Position numbers and translations under genes: made by a program. The notes beneath the pieces were generated by a model. That model was not told the DNA's origin. It worked only from the letters and a program-made list of their open reading frames with translations, and did not search any database. Source: Buchnera aphidicola (Melanaphis sacchari) (GTDB taxonomy: Bacteria; Pseudomonadota; Gammaproteobacteria; Enterobacterales; Enterobacteriaceae). Taken from it: 64,000 bases of DNA. The stretch lies in assembly GCF_003096055.1 (NCBI RefSeq), contig NZ_CP029161.1, positions 248,001-312,000 of the forward strand, in the 5' to 3' direction. Shown piece by piece: positions 49,575 to 61,115 of this stretch. Within the stretch, counting starts at the first letter, position 1. The number at the start of each line of letters is the position of its first letter.

Positions 49575-51017
49575 TTAATCTTTTTTTGGTTGAATGTTTA
49601 ATTTAGCCTGCATATATTTGAAAAATGTTTTTTTTCGAGTTGTTTCATAATTTACGATTGGTTTAGGATAATCTATTTTATAGTGGTTTAAATTTGCCCA
49701 TTCATATGGATTATGGATATATTTATTTGGTATCATTGAAATTTCTGGAATATATTTTTTGATAAACAAACCTAGTTGATCAAATTTTTTTGATTGATGC
49801 AATGGATTTAAAATGCGTATATAAGGCACAGAATCAGTACCTATTGATGCAGACCATTGCCATCCTCCATTATTTAAAGCGAAATCACCATCAATTAACT
49901 GAGACATAAAATATTTTTCGCCCTCTCTCCAATTAATAAAGAGATTTTTTACTAAAAAATTAGCTACTATCATACGCAATCTATTATGCATCCAGCCAAT
50001 TTTATTTAATTGCCGCATTCCAGCATCTACTATAGGAAATCCTGTTTTTCCATTTTTCCATGCTACGAAATGATTTTTATTATATTCCCAATTAATGTTT
50101 TTTTCCCATTTTGCTAATGCTTTAGATTGACAAAGAAATGGAAATCCAATTAATAAATGATAATAAAATTCTCGCCATATTATCTCATTTATCCATGAGG
50201 AATTTAATACAATTTTTAATGGAATATTTTTATATTTTTTTAAAAATATTTTTAAACAATATCTTATTGATATTACTCCTGAGGATAAATAAGGAGATAG
50301 CATACTAGTACTATTAAGATAAGGAAAATTTTTGTTGTGAGAATATTTTTCTTCTTTATTAATACAAAAATATTTTAATTTTTTAATAGCTTCATTCGTT
50401 CCGATAGGAAAAATATTACTATCAAAATAAATATTATTTTTTTTTAAAGGAAAATTTTTAAAAAAAATTTTTTTATTTAATTTTCTTGGTAAAGGTATAG
50501 GTAAACATTTAGGAATTTTTTTGGATAAATTATTTATTACTTTATTTTTAAAGAAAGAAAATATTTTATATGTTTGATTTTTTTGATTTTTAATGATTTT
50601 GTGTGAAATTAATAAATTATCGTCAAATCCATGTACTTTAATTCCCATCATAGACAATTTTCTTTTTATTAAATCATCCCGTCTTTTTTCATTTATTTCA
50701 TATTGATAGTTATAAAATAAGCTATTAATCTTATTTTTTTGGAAAAAATATATTAAATATTCTATAGAACTTAAAAAATCAGTTGTTTTATAATAATGTA
50801 AGGCAATATTTAATTTAAATAACTCTTGTCTTAAATTTATTAAGTTTTGATGAACAAAAGAAATTTTTTTAATAGAAACTAAATGATTTTTCCATTGTTT
50901 CGGAGTGTCAATAAACAAAGCTACGACTTCATCTTCATAAGACAAGCAAGCATGATATAATGCCATATTATCACGTATACGAAGATCATTACGAAACCAA
51001 ACTAAATTTTTTTTCAT
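49575..51017 (-). CDS. phrB: Deoxyribodipyrimidine photolyase
   Basis: Light-driven repair of cyclobutane pyrimidine dimers using FADH and an antenna folate. The Rossmann antenna domain begins [17 protein letters not shown]. The FAD domain has [52 protein letters not shown] and [22 protein letters not shown]-type sequence (here [20 protein letters not shown]). Length is 480 residues against 472. Tryptophans of the electron-transfer chain appear conserved. It is divergent from fldA. Confidence 0.97.
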   Translation of the reverse strand: [480 protein letters not shown]

Positions 51018-51289
51018 TATTTTTTTACATTTTTTACTTTAAATTTAATATTAATAATATTTGTATAATTGATATAATGCCAACAAAAAATTTTTTGATC
51101 CATTATTTTCTTAAGTTATCTTAGTAATGAAATTATTATATAAACAAAAATCAATTAAATCATAATTAATTTATTAAAAATAGGTTTATTTTGTAAATTC
51201 GATATTAAATGCAATTTGATTAAATATAAAATTTTTAATATTTATTTAAATAAAATTTTTAGATATATTTTTTAAAGAGGTTGATTTAA

Positions 51290-51808
51290 ATGAAAAAAAT
51301 AGGTATTTTTTATGGCAGCGATACTGGAAATACAGAAAAAATAGCAAAATTAATTCATACTTATATTGGAAAAAATAATTCTTGTTTGCAAGATATTAGC
51401 AATAGTACTAAAGAAGATATTGAAAATTTTAATTATTTAATATTAGGTATTCCTACTTGGTATTACGGTGAAGTACAATGTGATTGGGATGATTTTTTTC
51501 CTATTTTAAAAAAAATAAATTTTTTAAATAAAACCGTAGCACTATTCGGATGTGGGGATCAAGAAGATTACGGAGAATATTTTTGTGACGCATTAGGATA
51601 TGTATATAAAATATTAAAAAAAAATAAAGCAAAAATTATTGGTGAATGGCCTACAAAAGAATACAATTTTGAATCGTCTAAGGCTTTGTTAAATGAAAAT
51701 TATTTTGTAGGATTAGTTTTAGATGAAGATCGACAAGCCAATCTCACTAAAAAAAGAGTAAAAAAATGGCTAAAAAATATTTTAACTAAATTTAATACAT
51801 TAAAATAA
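51290..51808 (+). CDS. fldA: Flavodoxin I
   Basis: FMN electron carrier. The phosphate loop [12 protein letters not shown] is at residues 9-20; the FMN stacking loops lie in [19 protein letters not shown] and [16 protein letters not shown]. Length is 172 residues against 176. In enterics flavodoxin feeds electrons to biotin synthase and other radical enzymes, which fits BioB encoded at 62.5 kb. An AGAGG precedes the ATG by 9 bases. queF follows after 48 bases. Confidence 0.97.
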   Translation: MKKIGIFYGSDTGNTEKIAKLIHTYIGKNNSCLQDISNSTKEDIENFNYLILGIPTWYYGEVQCDWDDFFPILKKINFLNKTVALFGCGDQEDYGEYFCDALGYVYKILKKNKAKIIGEWPTKEYNFESSKALLNENYFVGLVLDEDRQANLTKKRVKKWLKNILTKFNTLK

Positions 51809-51856
51809 CATGTTTTTAATAATATAGATTATTTTTTTAAAATTTTTGATAAAAAT

Positions 51857-52639
51857 ATGAATATAAAAAATTATTTCAATTTATTGAAACCTATTCCAAG
51901 AATAAAAAATCGTAAAAATATTAAATTAAATTACATTAATCTTCCATTTAAGGGAAAAGATATTTGGACTTTATATGAATTATCTTGGTTAAATATTTAT
52001 GGAATACCTCAAGTTGCCGTTGGAAAAATGGAAATTGACGCTAATAGTACAAATATTATAGAATCTAAAAGTCTTAAGTTGTATCTTAATAGCTTCAATC
52101 AAGTCATTATTAATGATAATGATTTTTTGAATTTAATAATTTCTGATTTATCTAAATGTGTATGCGGAAAAGTTTCTTTAAAATTATTTAGCTTAGAAGA
52201 AATAAAAAATGAAGAGATAGTAAATTTTGATGGCTATTGTATAGATAATTTAAATATTAAAATAAATTCGTATTTTTATGATAAAAAATTATTATCGCCC
52301 CCTTTACAAGGGGATATAATTAATGAATCATTATATAGTAATTTATTTAAATCTAATTGTCCTATCACTCAACAACCCGATTGGGCTTCAATATATATTT
52401 CTTATACTGGACAAGCTATTAATCATAATGAATTATTATGTTATTTGATTTCTTTTCGTCTTTATAATGAATTTCATGAAGAATGTGTCGAAAGAATTTT
52501 TAATGATATTAATAATATTTGTACGCCAAAAAAATTAAGTGTTTATGCTCGATATACTCGAAGAGGTGGAATTGATATTAATCCATGGCGTAGTAATACA
52601 AATTTTACGCCATCTATTATTAGATTATCTAGACAATAA
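51857..52639 (+). CDS. queF: NADPH-dependent 7-cyano-7-deazaguanine reductase
   Basis: Reduces preQ0 to preQ1 in queuosine tRNA modification. It is the two-domain T-fold (YqcD) type: IWTLYELSWLNIYGIPQVAVG, the substrate-binding ESKSLKLYLNSFNQ, catalytic Cys168 and Asp175 in LFKSNCPITQQPDW, NEFHEECVERIFND and C-terminal YTRRGGIDINPWRSN. Length is 260 residues against 282; about 20 residues of the N-terminus before LPFKGKDIW are missing. Other queuosine genes are not in this window. Confidence 0.96.
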   Translation: MNIKNYFNLLKPIPRIKNRKNIKLNYINLPFKGKDIWTLYELSWLNIYGIPQVAVGKMEIDANSTNIIESKSLKLYLNSFNQVIINDNDFLNLIISDLSKCVCGKVSLKLFSLEEIKNEEIVNFDGYCIDNLNIKINSYFYDKKLLSPPLQGDIINESLYSNLFKSNCPITQQPDWASIYISYTGQAINHNELLCYLISFRLYNEFHEECVERIFNDINNICTPKKLSVYARYTRRGGIDINPWRSNTNFTPSIIRLSRQ

Positions 52640-52667
52640 AAATTTTTAAATTTTCTTTAAATATAAA

Positions 52668-52698
52668 AGCAGTATTAAGTATGTTACCTAATACTGCT
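52668..52698. terminator. Terminator between convergent queF and gapA
   Basis: AGCAGTATTA and TAATACTGCT form a 10-bp perfect stem around an 11-base loop (AGTATGTTACC) between the two stop codons. Confidence 0.65.
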
Positions 52699-52732
52699 GT
52701 ATAAAATATATTTTTTATGCTTTAAAAGTTAT

Positions 52733-53761
<1,029 letters not shown>

Positions 53762-53815
53762 TTATTTATTAATAAAAATTTTATTTTTTAAAAAATTTAA
53801 TATTTTATTGCTTTA

Positions 53816-55048
53816 TTAATACTGTTTTAGTATTTTGCTAGGTTCTATTCTTGAAGCGTAATATGCTGGATAGTAATTCATGACAATACCTATAATTAAA
53901 GTGCTAATAAAAATAATAATTATATCTAATATATTTATTTCAAGTAGAAAAAAATTTTTAAAATAAATATTATTTAATAATAAATTATTTTTAAAGTGTT
54001 TTTCTAGAAAAGAAACAACTTTATTGAAGTTCATAATTAAAATAATACCAGCTAATAAACCTATAATATTTCCTATAATAATAGATCGTATTCCATAGAA
54101 TAAAAAAATTCTTTGAATTAAAAATTTGTCCGCTCCAATACTTCTTAAAATTGCAATTTCTTTAGTTTTTTTAGCTATTGATATTAAAGAAATAGAAATA
54201 ATACTAAAACATGAAATTATGATTAATAAAATTAATGTTATATAAATAATTGATTTAATTTTTTTAATATTATGGTAAATATTTTTATAACTTCCAATCC
54301 AAGTATACAAAAATAAAGGAACTTTTATTTTTTTAGCTGCATTAAAAATAATTTTTTCTGCTTTTAATGGATTAGACATATATATTTCAATTGCTTTAAC
54401 TTCATTACTAAAGTGAAATGTTTTTTGAAAAAAAATCCACGGTATCAAAATCATGTCAGAATTTGATATTCCGTTGGATTGAAATATAGCTTTAATTTTA
54501 AAAGAAAATTTTTGCATACTATATTTTTGAATATCAGATATTTTTTCTAAAATAATTAAATCAACTAAATCGCCTTCATGTATTGATAAATTATTTGATA
54601 TTTCCGAAGAAATAATAATTTCGTTTTTATTATAAAAATCAAAATTATATAATTTTTTAGTAAAGTAAAAATATTTTTTTAAGTATTTTGAATGTTTAAA
54701 ACTTTTAATATGAATTAATTTAATTTGATTATTTTTTAATAAAATACCATTCATTAATAAATAAGGTTCAGAATAAATAATATCAGGCAAGGTATTTAAT
54801 TTTTTTTCAATATATTTCCAATTTAATGGTGAATTATTTGCTGAAACAATGATTCCATGAGGTATAGAAGATAAAACATTTTTATTAATTAATTTCTGAA
54901 ACCCATTTAAAGCGCTAAAGCTTATAATTAATGCAAATATGCTAATAGAAATACCTGCTTTTGATAAAAAAGAGATTAATAATGTCATTCTATTATTAGA
55001 ATTCTGAATGCATAAACGTTTTGCAATGAAAAATGGTAAAAAATTCAT
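53816..55048 (-). CDS. lolE: Lipoprotein-releasing system permease LolE
   Basis: Inner-membrane subunit of the transporter that extracts outer-membrane lipoproteins for transfer to LolA. It has four membrane segments (N-terminal one, then three near the C-terminus), a large periplasmic loop with SSIPHGIIVS and LFLYTWIGSYKNIYHNI (E. coli YVYIKSWIGTYGYMYRDI), and the FtsX motif KTKEIAILRSIGADKFLIQRIF. This set matches LolE rather than LolC. Length is 410 residues against 414. Its start overlaps the lolD stop by 4 bases (ATGA). Confidence 0.93.
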   Translation of the reverse strand: MNFLPFFIAKRLCIQNSNNRMTLLISFLSKAGISISIFALIISFSALNGFQKLINKNVLSSIPHGIIVSANNSPLNWKYIEKKLNTLPDIIYSEPYLLMNGILLKNNQIKLIHIKSFKHSKYLKKYFYFTKKLYNFDFYNKNEIIISSEISNNLSIHEGDLVDLIILEKISDIQKYSMQKFSFKIKAIFQSNGISNSDMILIPWIFFQKTFHFSNEVKAIEIYMSNPLKAEKIIFNAAKKIKVPLFLYTWIGSYKNIYHNIKKIKSIIYITLILLIIISCFSIISISLISIAKKTKEIAILRSIGADKFLIQRIFLFYGIRSIIIGNIIGLLAGIILIMNFNKVVSFLEKHFKNNLLLNNIYFKNFFLLEINILDIIIIFISTLIIGIVMNYYPAYYASRIEPSKILKQY

Positions 55049-55734
55049 TTAATTTTTTCATTAAATAATTGACTATTTTTTATTTGAAATAAAATAGAAG
55101 ATTGTTTTATATAACAAGAATTATGAGTGACGATTACAAAAGAAGTTTTTAAAGTACTATTTAGCTCAAATATTATATCAAAAATAACATCAGTATTATA
55201 TTGATCTAAATTACTAGTAGGTTCATCAGCGATAATTAGAGTAGGTTGATGAACTAAAGCTCTAGCTATGGCAACTCGTTGTCTTTCTCCGCCTGATAAT
55301 TCAGATGGATACTTATTTATTTTTTTTTCTAGATTTACTTTTTTTAATATTTCAAATACTATTTCTTTAGATTCTTTAATGCTTTTATTATTAATAAGTA
55401 ATGGCATTGCGACATTTTCAAAAACATTAAAATCTAAGAGCAAATGGTGAAATTGATAAATAAAACCTATTTTTGACCTCCTTAATCTTGCCATTTCATT
55501 AGATGATATAGAATTTAATGAAATTCCGTTAAATAATACTTCACCAAAATTTGGACAATCTAATCCACTTATAATATGCAATAGAGTGCTTTTACCAGAT
55601 CCAGATTTTCCTGTAATAATTGCTATATCGCCTTGATTTATTTTAAAAGATATATTTTTTAATATATATACTATTTTCCCCTGACTATAAAAAAACTTAG
55701 TTAAATTAATTCCTTGTAAAATAATATTATTCAT
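55045..55734 (-). CDS. lolD: Lipoprotein-releasing system ATPase LolD
   Basis: ABC ATPase powering LolCE. Walker A GKSGSGKST is near residue 40, with the family-typical LLHIISGLDCPNFGEVLFNG, the signature LSGGERQRVAIARAL, Walker B LIIADEPTSNLD and switch His VTHNS. FVYQFHHLL-type sequence (IYQFHHLLLDFNVFENVAMP) is the LolD hallmark. Length is 229 residues against 233. It overlaps both neighbours, which points to translational coupling. Confidence 0.96.
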   Translation of the reverse strand: MNNIILQGINLTKFFYSQGKIVYILKNISFKINQGDIAIITGKSGSGKSTLLHIISGLDCPNFGEVLFNGISLNSISSNEMARLRRSKIGFIYQFHHLLLDFNVFENVAMPLLINNKSIKESKEIVFEILKKVNLEKKINKYPSELSGGERQRVAIARALVHQPTLIIADEPTSNLDQYNTDVIFDIIFELNSTLKTSFVIVTHNSCYIKQSSILFQIKNSQLFNEKIK

Positions 55735-56920
55735 CAGATAAAACTTTATAAGTTGTACGTTTAATAATATAGCAAGTTGGATATATTATCGATATAATGC
55801 TAAAAAAAATAAAGACTATATTAATTAAAAAAATTTGATGCAATTGAATGTTTATTGGTATTTTAACATTGCTAAAAAATAAGTGAATTATAAAATCTAA
55901 AATTTTTTTTTGCATAATCAATATAACGCTCATTGTTGTTCCAATGATGCTTCCAATGATTGATGTACTTAATGCTAATATAATAAATATTAATGCAATT
56001 TTTTTGTTAGATAATCCTTGAGATTGGAAAATAGCAATAATATTTTTTTTGTCTATTACATTAATAGTAAAAATAATTATTACATTGCATATCACTATTA
56101 ATAAAATTAAAATCAAAAAAAATAACATCATATAATTTTCAACTTTCATCATTTTAAAAAATTCACCTTTTTCTGTTTTCCAATCTAATAATATTAGATC
56201 ATTTTTTAAATTTTTTATTTTACTTGAAGAAAATGGATCTTTTAGCCATATTCTCCAACCAGTAACTAAATTTTTAGAATAATGTAAAAAATTTAAAGCA
56301 TGATTTTTATTGATTAATATTTGATAATAATCAATTTCGTTATTTGTTGAAAATATACCAGTTATTTTAAATGTTTTTGTTTTAAAGGATTTTTCAAACA
56401 GTTCTTTTTTATGCGTAGGTAAATATATTAAAGAAATTGTATCATTTATATTTACATGTAAGTTTTTAGCTAATTCTTTTCCTATAATTATATTTTTTTT
56501 TTCAAGAAAAAGTGTAGGTAGAACATTTTTAATGTTATAATTATTCAAGAATTCACAATTGTTACTATCAATACCAATCATATCTGCAATATTTATTATA
56601 TTTTTATTTTTAATAATCACTTTACTATTAATAAAATCAGAAAATTTTTCAATATTTTCTGATTGTAATATATTTTTAGGAAAATTTAATTTATTAATTT
56701 TTTGATTTTTATTGGTAATGATTAAATGCGGAATAAAAGATAAAAAATTTTTTTTAAAAGAATATTGACAGCCATTTATTACAGATACTGTCATTATCAT
56801 TGAAAATATTCCTAGACTAATACTAGAAATAGAAAAAATGGTAATAATTTTTTTAAAAATTGGTAAATGAGAGTTCCATAGGTAACGTAAACCAATAAAT
56901 ATATATATGGGTTTATACAT
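55727..56920 (-). CDS. lolC: Lipoprotein-releasing system permease LolC
   Basis: Partner permease of LolE. The N-terminal YKPIYIFIGLRYLW resembles the E. coli LolC start; GWRIWLKDPF, KGEFFKMMKVENYMM and the FtsX-domain motif FQSQGLSNKKIALIF follow, the last equivalent to LQTQGLTPRQI of LolC. Four membrane segments are predicted. Length is 397 residues against 399. It is the first gene of lolCDE and divergent from mfd; the 5' side is long and A/T-rich. Confidence 0.93.
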   Translation of the reverse strand: MYKPIYIFIGLRYLWNSHLPIFKKIITIFSISSISLGIFSMIMTVSVINGCQYSFKKNFLSFIPHLIITNKNQKINKLNFPKNILQSENIEKFSDFINSKVIIKNKNIINIADMIGIDSNNCEFLNNYNIKNVLPTLFLEKKNIIIGKELAKNLHVNINDTISLIYLPTHKKELFEKSFKTKTFKITGIFSTNNEIDYYQILINKNHALNFLHYSKNLVTGWRIWLKDPFSSSKIKNLKNDLILLDWKTEKGEFFKMMKVENYMMLFFLILILLIVICNVIIIFTINVIDKKNIIAIFQSQGLSNKKIALIFIILALSTSIIGSIIGTTMSVILIMQKKILDFIIHLFFSNVKIPINIQLHQIFLINIVFIFFSIISIIYPTCYIIKRTTYKVLSDE

Positions 56921-57897
56921 GTATAATTTCTTTTAGTTAACATTTTATTAAATATTATTAAGATAATTATTACCTTCAAGGTTAATATAATTAACTTATA
57001 AAATAGTTTTAAGATATATATAAAATTTATATAAGTTATTATACTTCATCTTATATGCTAAAGATATTTTTAGATCAATATATTGATTTTATTTTATATG
57101 TAAAAATTTGAATAAGTAAGATATATAACAAAATAACTAAAAAATTTATTTCTAAATTTAGAATATTTTTAAATGCAAATATTTTACTTCATAATAAAAT
57201 TATTTCTTCTAACATTATTATGTTATATAATTTATTTAATTAAAAAAATGAGTTTTATTTGTTGCAATTTAAATTCTTTTCAGCAGATATTATTTATATA
57301 AAATAATTTATGTAATTTTTAATATAAATAATAATTTTTTTAAAATAAGTAAAATTATCTCAACAAGTTAAAAAAATATTTTTTTTAAATTCATTTTTAG
57401 AAAAAATAATTGATATAAAAATTTTTATATAAAAAAATAAACTTAGCTTTAAAAAAATATTTTTTTATTGTCAGCATACAAAAAACTATAAAAATAACAA
57501 ATATAATTTATCAAAAAATTTCAATTCTCTTAATAATTCACATAAAATATTTTAATAAAAATTTTTAAAATTTTTTTAAAATATTATTTATTTAAAATAA
57601 AAAATATTAATTCAACATCTATAAGGATAATATGTACATTAAAATGAAAAAATTATCTTTTTAAAAAATGTTTATCTAATATAAATAAAATATTTTTTTA
57701 TATTCTCAAAAAATTTTATTTTTAAAAAAAATTTTTATTTTCAGAAAAACATTAAAATTTTTACAAAATAAATCAAAATTTTAATTACTTTTAAAATATG
57801 GGAAATTTAAATAAAGATCTAATAGATAAAAAACAATTTTTTATTTATTTCAGAAAAAATATTTATCAAAATAAATCAAAAAAATAATAAAATTTTA
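56921..57897 (+). pseudogene. mfd: Eroded 5' part of mfd and A/T-rich spacer
   Basis: 977 bases without an intact gene. In frame with mfd, directly upstream of its first ATG, codons 57826-57897 still encode a Mfd-like sequence: NNFLFISEKIFIKINQK aligns with E. coli RNLALICESDLLGERVARR. In-frame stops occur at 57808, 57820 and 57823, and no ATG, GTG or TTG lies between them and 57898. An AAGGATA and ATG at 57632 open only a 10-codon out-of-frame ORF, possibly a former start. Upstream of about 57500 nothing is recognisable, so the low boundary is nominal. Confidence 0.6.
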
Positions 57898-59952
57898 ATG
57901 CAAAAAAAATTTTTTCAAAAAAACGACCTTAATACATTAAGTATTAATGATCCGATTGTTCATATTGAACATGGTATTGGAAGATACCAAGGGTTAACTA
58001 CTATAAAAACTTCTAGTATAGAATCAGAATATCTAATAATTTTATATGCAGAGGAAAATAAATTATATGTTCCTATTTCACATTTGCATTTGATTTCACC
58101 TTATTTTAGTGTAAATAAAGAAAATATTATACTTCATAAATTGGGGAGTGATAAGTGGAACAAAGAAAAAAAGAAAATCAGTACTAAATTATATGATCAT
58201 GCAGTAATTTTATTAGAAATTTACGCAAATAGATTATCTCAACGCGGGTTTGCATTTAAAAAAAACGAAGAACAATACAGAAAATTTTGCAAAAGATTTC
58301 CATTTAAAATTACCTTAGATCAAGAAAAAGTAATAAATTCCGTATTGAATGATATGCAAAAATCAATTCCCATGGATCGATTGATTTGCGGAGATGTAGG
58401 ATTTGGAAAAACAGAAGTAGCAATAAGAGCTTCTTTTATATGTGTCTCTAATAAAAAACAAGTAATAGTTTTAGTTCCAACAACTTTATTAGCTCAGCAA
58501 CATTTTGAAAATTTTAAAAAACGTTTTTTTAATTTATCTATTCAAATTGGTATATTATCTAGATTTCAAAACGAAAAAGAACAAAATAATATTTTAAAAA
58601 ACACCCAAAATGGAACTATTGATATTTTAATTGGAACGCATAAAATTTTATTAAAAAATATAATATGGAATGATCTTGGTTTGTTAATTATTGATGAAGA
58701 ACATCGATTTGGAGTTCATCACAAAGAAGAAATTAAAAAGTTATATTCTAATATTGATATACTAACTTTAACAGCAACTCCTATACCAAGAACTTTGAAT
58801 ATGGCTTTGACAGGAATTAAAGATCTTTCTATTATAGCTGAACCTCCTCATGAAAGATTACAAATAAAGACATTTGTTGCAGAATATAATCCTAATTTAA
58901 TAAAAAAAGCTATATTACGAGAAATAGCTCGAGGGGGGCAAGTATATTACATATATAATAAAGTTCAAAATATTAGTAAAGTAGCTTTAAAATTATCAAA
59001 TTTAATTCCTGAAGCTATTATTAGAATTGGTCATGGAGAGATGAAAAACATTGAATTAAAAAAAATTATGCATGATTTTTATAATCAAAAATTTAATATT
59101 TTAGTATGTACTACTATTATTGAAAGTGGTATTGACATAGCTACAGCTAATACAATTATTATTGAAAATTCAAATCATTTTGGATTATCTCAATTACATC
59201 AATTACGCGGAAGGGTAGGTAGATCTTGTTATCAAGGATATGCATTTTTTCTTGTAAATAGTTTTAAAAATATTACTTCTGATGCGCAAAAGAGATTACA
59301 CGCTATTTCTTCAATAAATGATTTTGGCGCAGGTTTTTCTTTATCAAATGAAGATTTAGACATTAGAGGTGTAGGAGAATTATTAGGAAAAGAACAAAGC
59401 GGTCATATAAATACTATTGGTTTTTCTTTATATATAAAATTATTAAATAAAACTATCAAATTTTTAAAGAATAAAAAAAAACCGCTTTCATTAGAAGAGC
59501 TAGAAAAAAAATCAGATATTGAGTGCTATATACCTGCTTTATTGCCTTCTAATTATATTCATAATATTAACCAAAGATTATATTTTTATAAAAAATTATC
59601 AAGCGCTAAAAAAGAAAGAGAAATAGATAAAATAAAATTTCAATTAATTAAAAAATTCGGAAAATTGCCATATTTTGCAAAAAATTTAATTTATATTACT
59701 AAAATTAGATTAATAACAGAAAAAATTGGCATTTTAAAAATTAAGTCTAATAAAAACATTGGAATTATAGAGTTTGACAAAAATGCTTATTTTAATACAA
59801 AAAATTTATTAAAAAAGTTTCAAAAAGAACCTCATTTATGGAAAATGGAAAATACGATCAAACTAAAATTTTTTCATCGGTTTCAAAATGATGATTTACG
59901 ACTTAAATGGATTATAAATTTTTTAAATGATCTAAAAAAAGACATCACATGA
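57898..59952 (+). CDS. mfd: Mfd transcription-repair coupling factor, lacking N-terminal UvrB-like domains
   Basis: In E. coli Mfd pushes stalled RNA polymerase off lesions and recruits UvrA. The 684 residues begin just before the RNA-polymerase interaction domain (NDPIVHIEHGIGRYQGL). Then come the translocase motifs: Walker A CGDVGFGKTEVA, DEEH box, LTATPIPRTLNMAL, GRVGRSCYQGYAFF, and the C-terminal autoinhibitory domain D7. The N-terminal half of the 1148-residue E. coli protein (UvrB-homology and UvrA-binding) is gone. No ribosome site precedes this ATG, so the start is uncertain. It could be a working minimal translocase or an early pseudogene; the long intact frame favours the first. Confidence 0.88.
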   Translation: MQKKFFQKNDLNTLSINDPIVHIEHGIGRYQGLTTIKTSSIESEYLIILYAEENKLYVPISHLHLISPYFSVNKENIILHKLGSDKWNKEKKKISTKLYDHAVILLEIYANRLSQRGFAFKKNEEQYRKFCKRFPFKITLDQEKVINSVLNDMQKSIPMDRLICGDVGFGKTEVAIRASFICVSNKKQVIVLVPTTLLAQQHFENFKKRFFNLSIQIGILSRFQNEKEQNNILKNTQNGTIDILIGTHKILLKNIIWNDLGLLIIDEEHRFGVHHKEEIKKLYSNIDILTLTATPIPRTLNMALTGIKDLSIIAEPPHERLQIKTFVAEYNPNLIKKAILREIARGGQVYYIYNKVQNISKVALKLSNLIPEAIIRIGHGEMKNIELKKIMHDFYNQKFNILVCTTIIESGIDIATANTIIIENSNHFGLSQLHQLRGRVGRSCYQGYAFFLVNSFKNITSDAQKRLHAISSINDFGAGFSLSNEDLDIRGVGELLGKEQSGHINTIGFSLYIKLLNKTIKFLKNKKKPLSLEELEKKSDIECYIPALLPSNYIHNINQRLYFYKKLSSAKKEREIDKIKFQLIKKFGKLPYFAKNLIYITKIRLITEKIGILKIKSNKNIGIIEFDKNAYFNTKNLLKKFQKEPHLWKMENTIKLKFFHRFQNDDLRLKWIINFLNDLKKDIT

Positions 59953-60100
59953 AATTATTACTTTATATTATGCGCTGATTAAATTTTTTTTTAAAAAAAT
60001 ATTAATTGAGTGTTTAAAAAATAAATAATATAAATTAATGCATAATTTATTATATTTAATAGATATTTTGTACATTTATAATATTTTATACGGAGATTAT

Positions 60101-61099
60101 ATGAAACAAATCGTTTATATTTCAAATCCTGAAAGTCAAAATATAGAAACGTGGAATTTATACGAAAATGGAAAAATGGAATTAATAGATAAAATTAATA
60201 CCAATGGTCAAGTTCAACCTATAAAAATTATAAAAAATTCTTTTTTATACGCTGGTATTCGCCCTAATAATAGAATTATTACATACTTTATAAAAAACAA
60301 TGGTTTCTTAGTAAAGAAAGGTGAAAGTACTCTTCCCGCAAGTCCTAATTATATTTCTTTTGATAGTAAAAAAAAATTTTTGTTTTGTAGTTCATATCAT
60401 GGAAATTGTATGAGTGTTAGTTCTTTAAACAAAGACAATATTCCCCAAGATCCTATGCAGGTTATTTATAACATTCAAGGTTGTCATGCAGCTCAATTCA
60501 ATGACAAATATAACGTTTTATTCATTACTTCTTTGAAAAAAGATCGTATTTATTTATATTATCTAACAGATCATGGGATCTTAAAAAGCACAGAACAAAA
60601 ATTTGCTTCTTCTTTAAATAAATCAGGACCAAGGCATATCATTTTTCATCCAAAAAAAGATTTTTCTTATACTATTAACGAACTAAATGGCACTATTGAT
60701 GTTTGGAACATATACACTAAAAATAATATTTTTAAAGTAAAAAATATACAAAATTCTAAAATATTAGGTAATTTAATTTTAAAAAAATATTGGTCGTCTG
60801 ACATTCATTTAACATCATGTGGTAAATTTTTATATGTTTCTGATAGATTTTTTAATAGTATTTCATTATTTCACGTAAATAAAATAAACAATACAATTAT
60901 TTTTTATAAAATGTATAAAACAGAAGAACAACCACGCGCTTTTTATATTGATAAAAATGACAATTATTTGATCAGCGCCGGTCAAAAATCAAACTTTTTT
61001 AGTATATATAATATTTGTAAAAAAACTGGAGAGTTAAAATATCTTAATAGATATTCTACTAGTAAGGGGCCTCTATGGATAACTTCATGTATAATTTAA
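60101..61099 (+). CDS. pgl: 6-phosphogluconolactonase (YbhE/Pgl beta-propeller type)
   Basis: Hydrolyses 6-phosphogluconolactone, the product of Zwf. The ATG at 60101 follows GGAG by 5 bases and gives MKQIVYISNPESQNIETWNL as in E. coli; an ATG 21 codons upstream adds an unrelated leader. Seven-bladed propeller repeats are seen, with GPRHIIFHPKKDFSYTINELNGTIDVW, the WSSDIHLTSCGKFLYVSDR block and AAGQKS-type ISAGQKSNFFSIY. Length is 332 residues against 331. Convergent with bioA, separated by 16 bases. Confidence 0.96.
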   Translation: MKQIVYISNPESQNIETWNLYENGKMELIDKINTNGQVQPIKIIKNSFLYAGIRPNNRIITYFIKNNGFLVKKGESTLPASPNYISFDSKKKFLFCSSYHGNCMSVSSLNKDNIPQDPMQVIYNIQGCHAAQFNDKYNVLFITSLKKDRIYLYYLTDHGILKSTEQKFASSLNKSGPRHIIFHPKKDFSYTINELNGTIDVWNIYTKNNIFKVKNIQNSKILGNLILKKYWSSDIHLTSCGKFLYVSDRFFNSISLFHVNKINNTIIFYKMYKTEEQPRAFYIDKNDNYLISAGQKSNFFSIYNICKKTGELKYLNRYSTSKGPLWITSCII

Positions 61100-61115
61100 T
61101 TTTATATATAAAAAT

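Noticed and set aside
57632-57664. 10-codon ORF with an AAGGATA ribosome site upstream of mfd
   Set aside because: Too short and not in frame with mfd to call as a gene; mentioned only as a possible former start.
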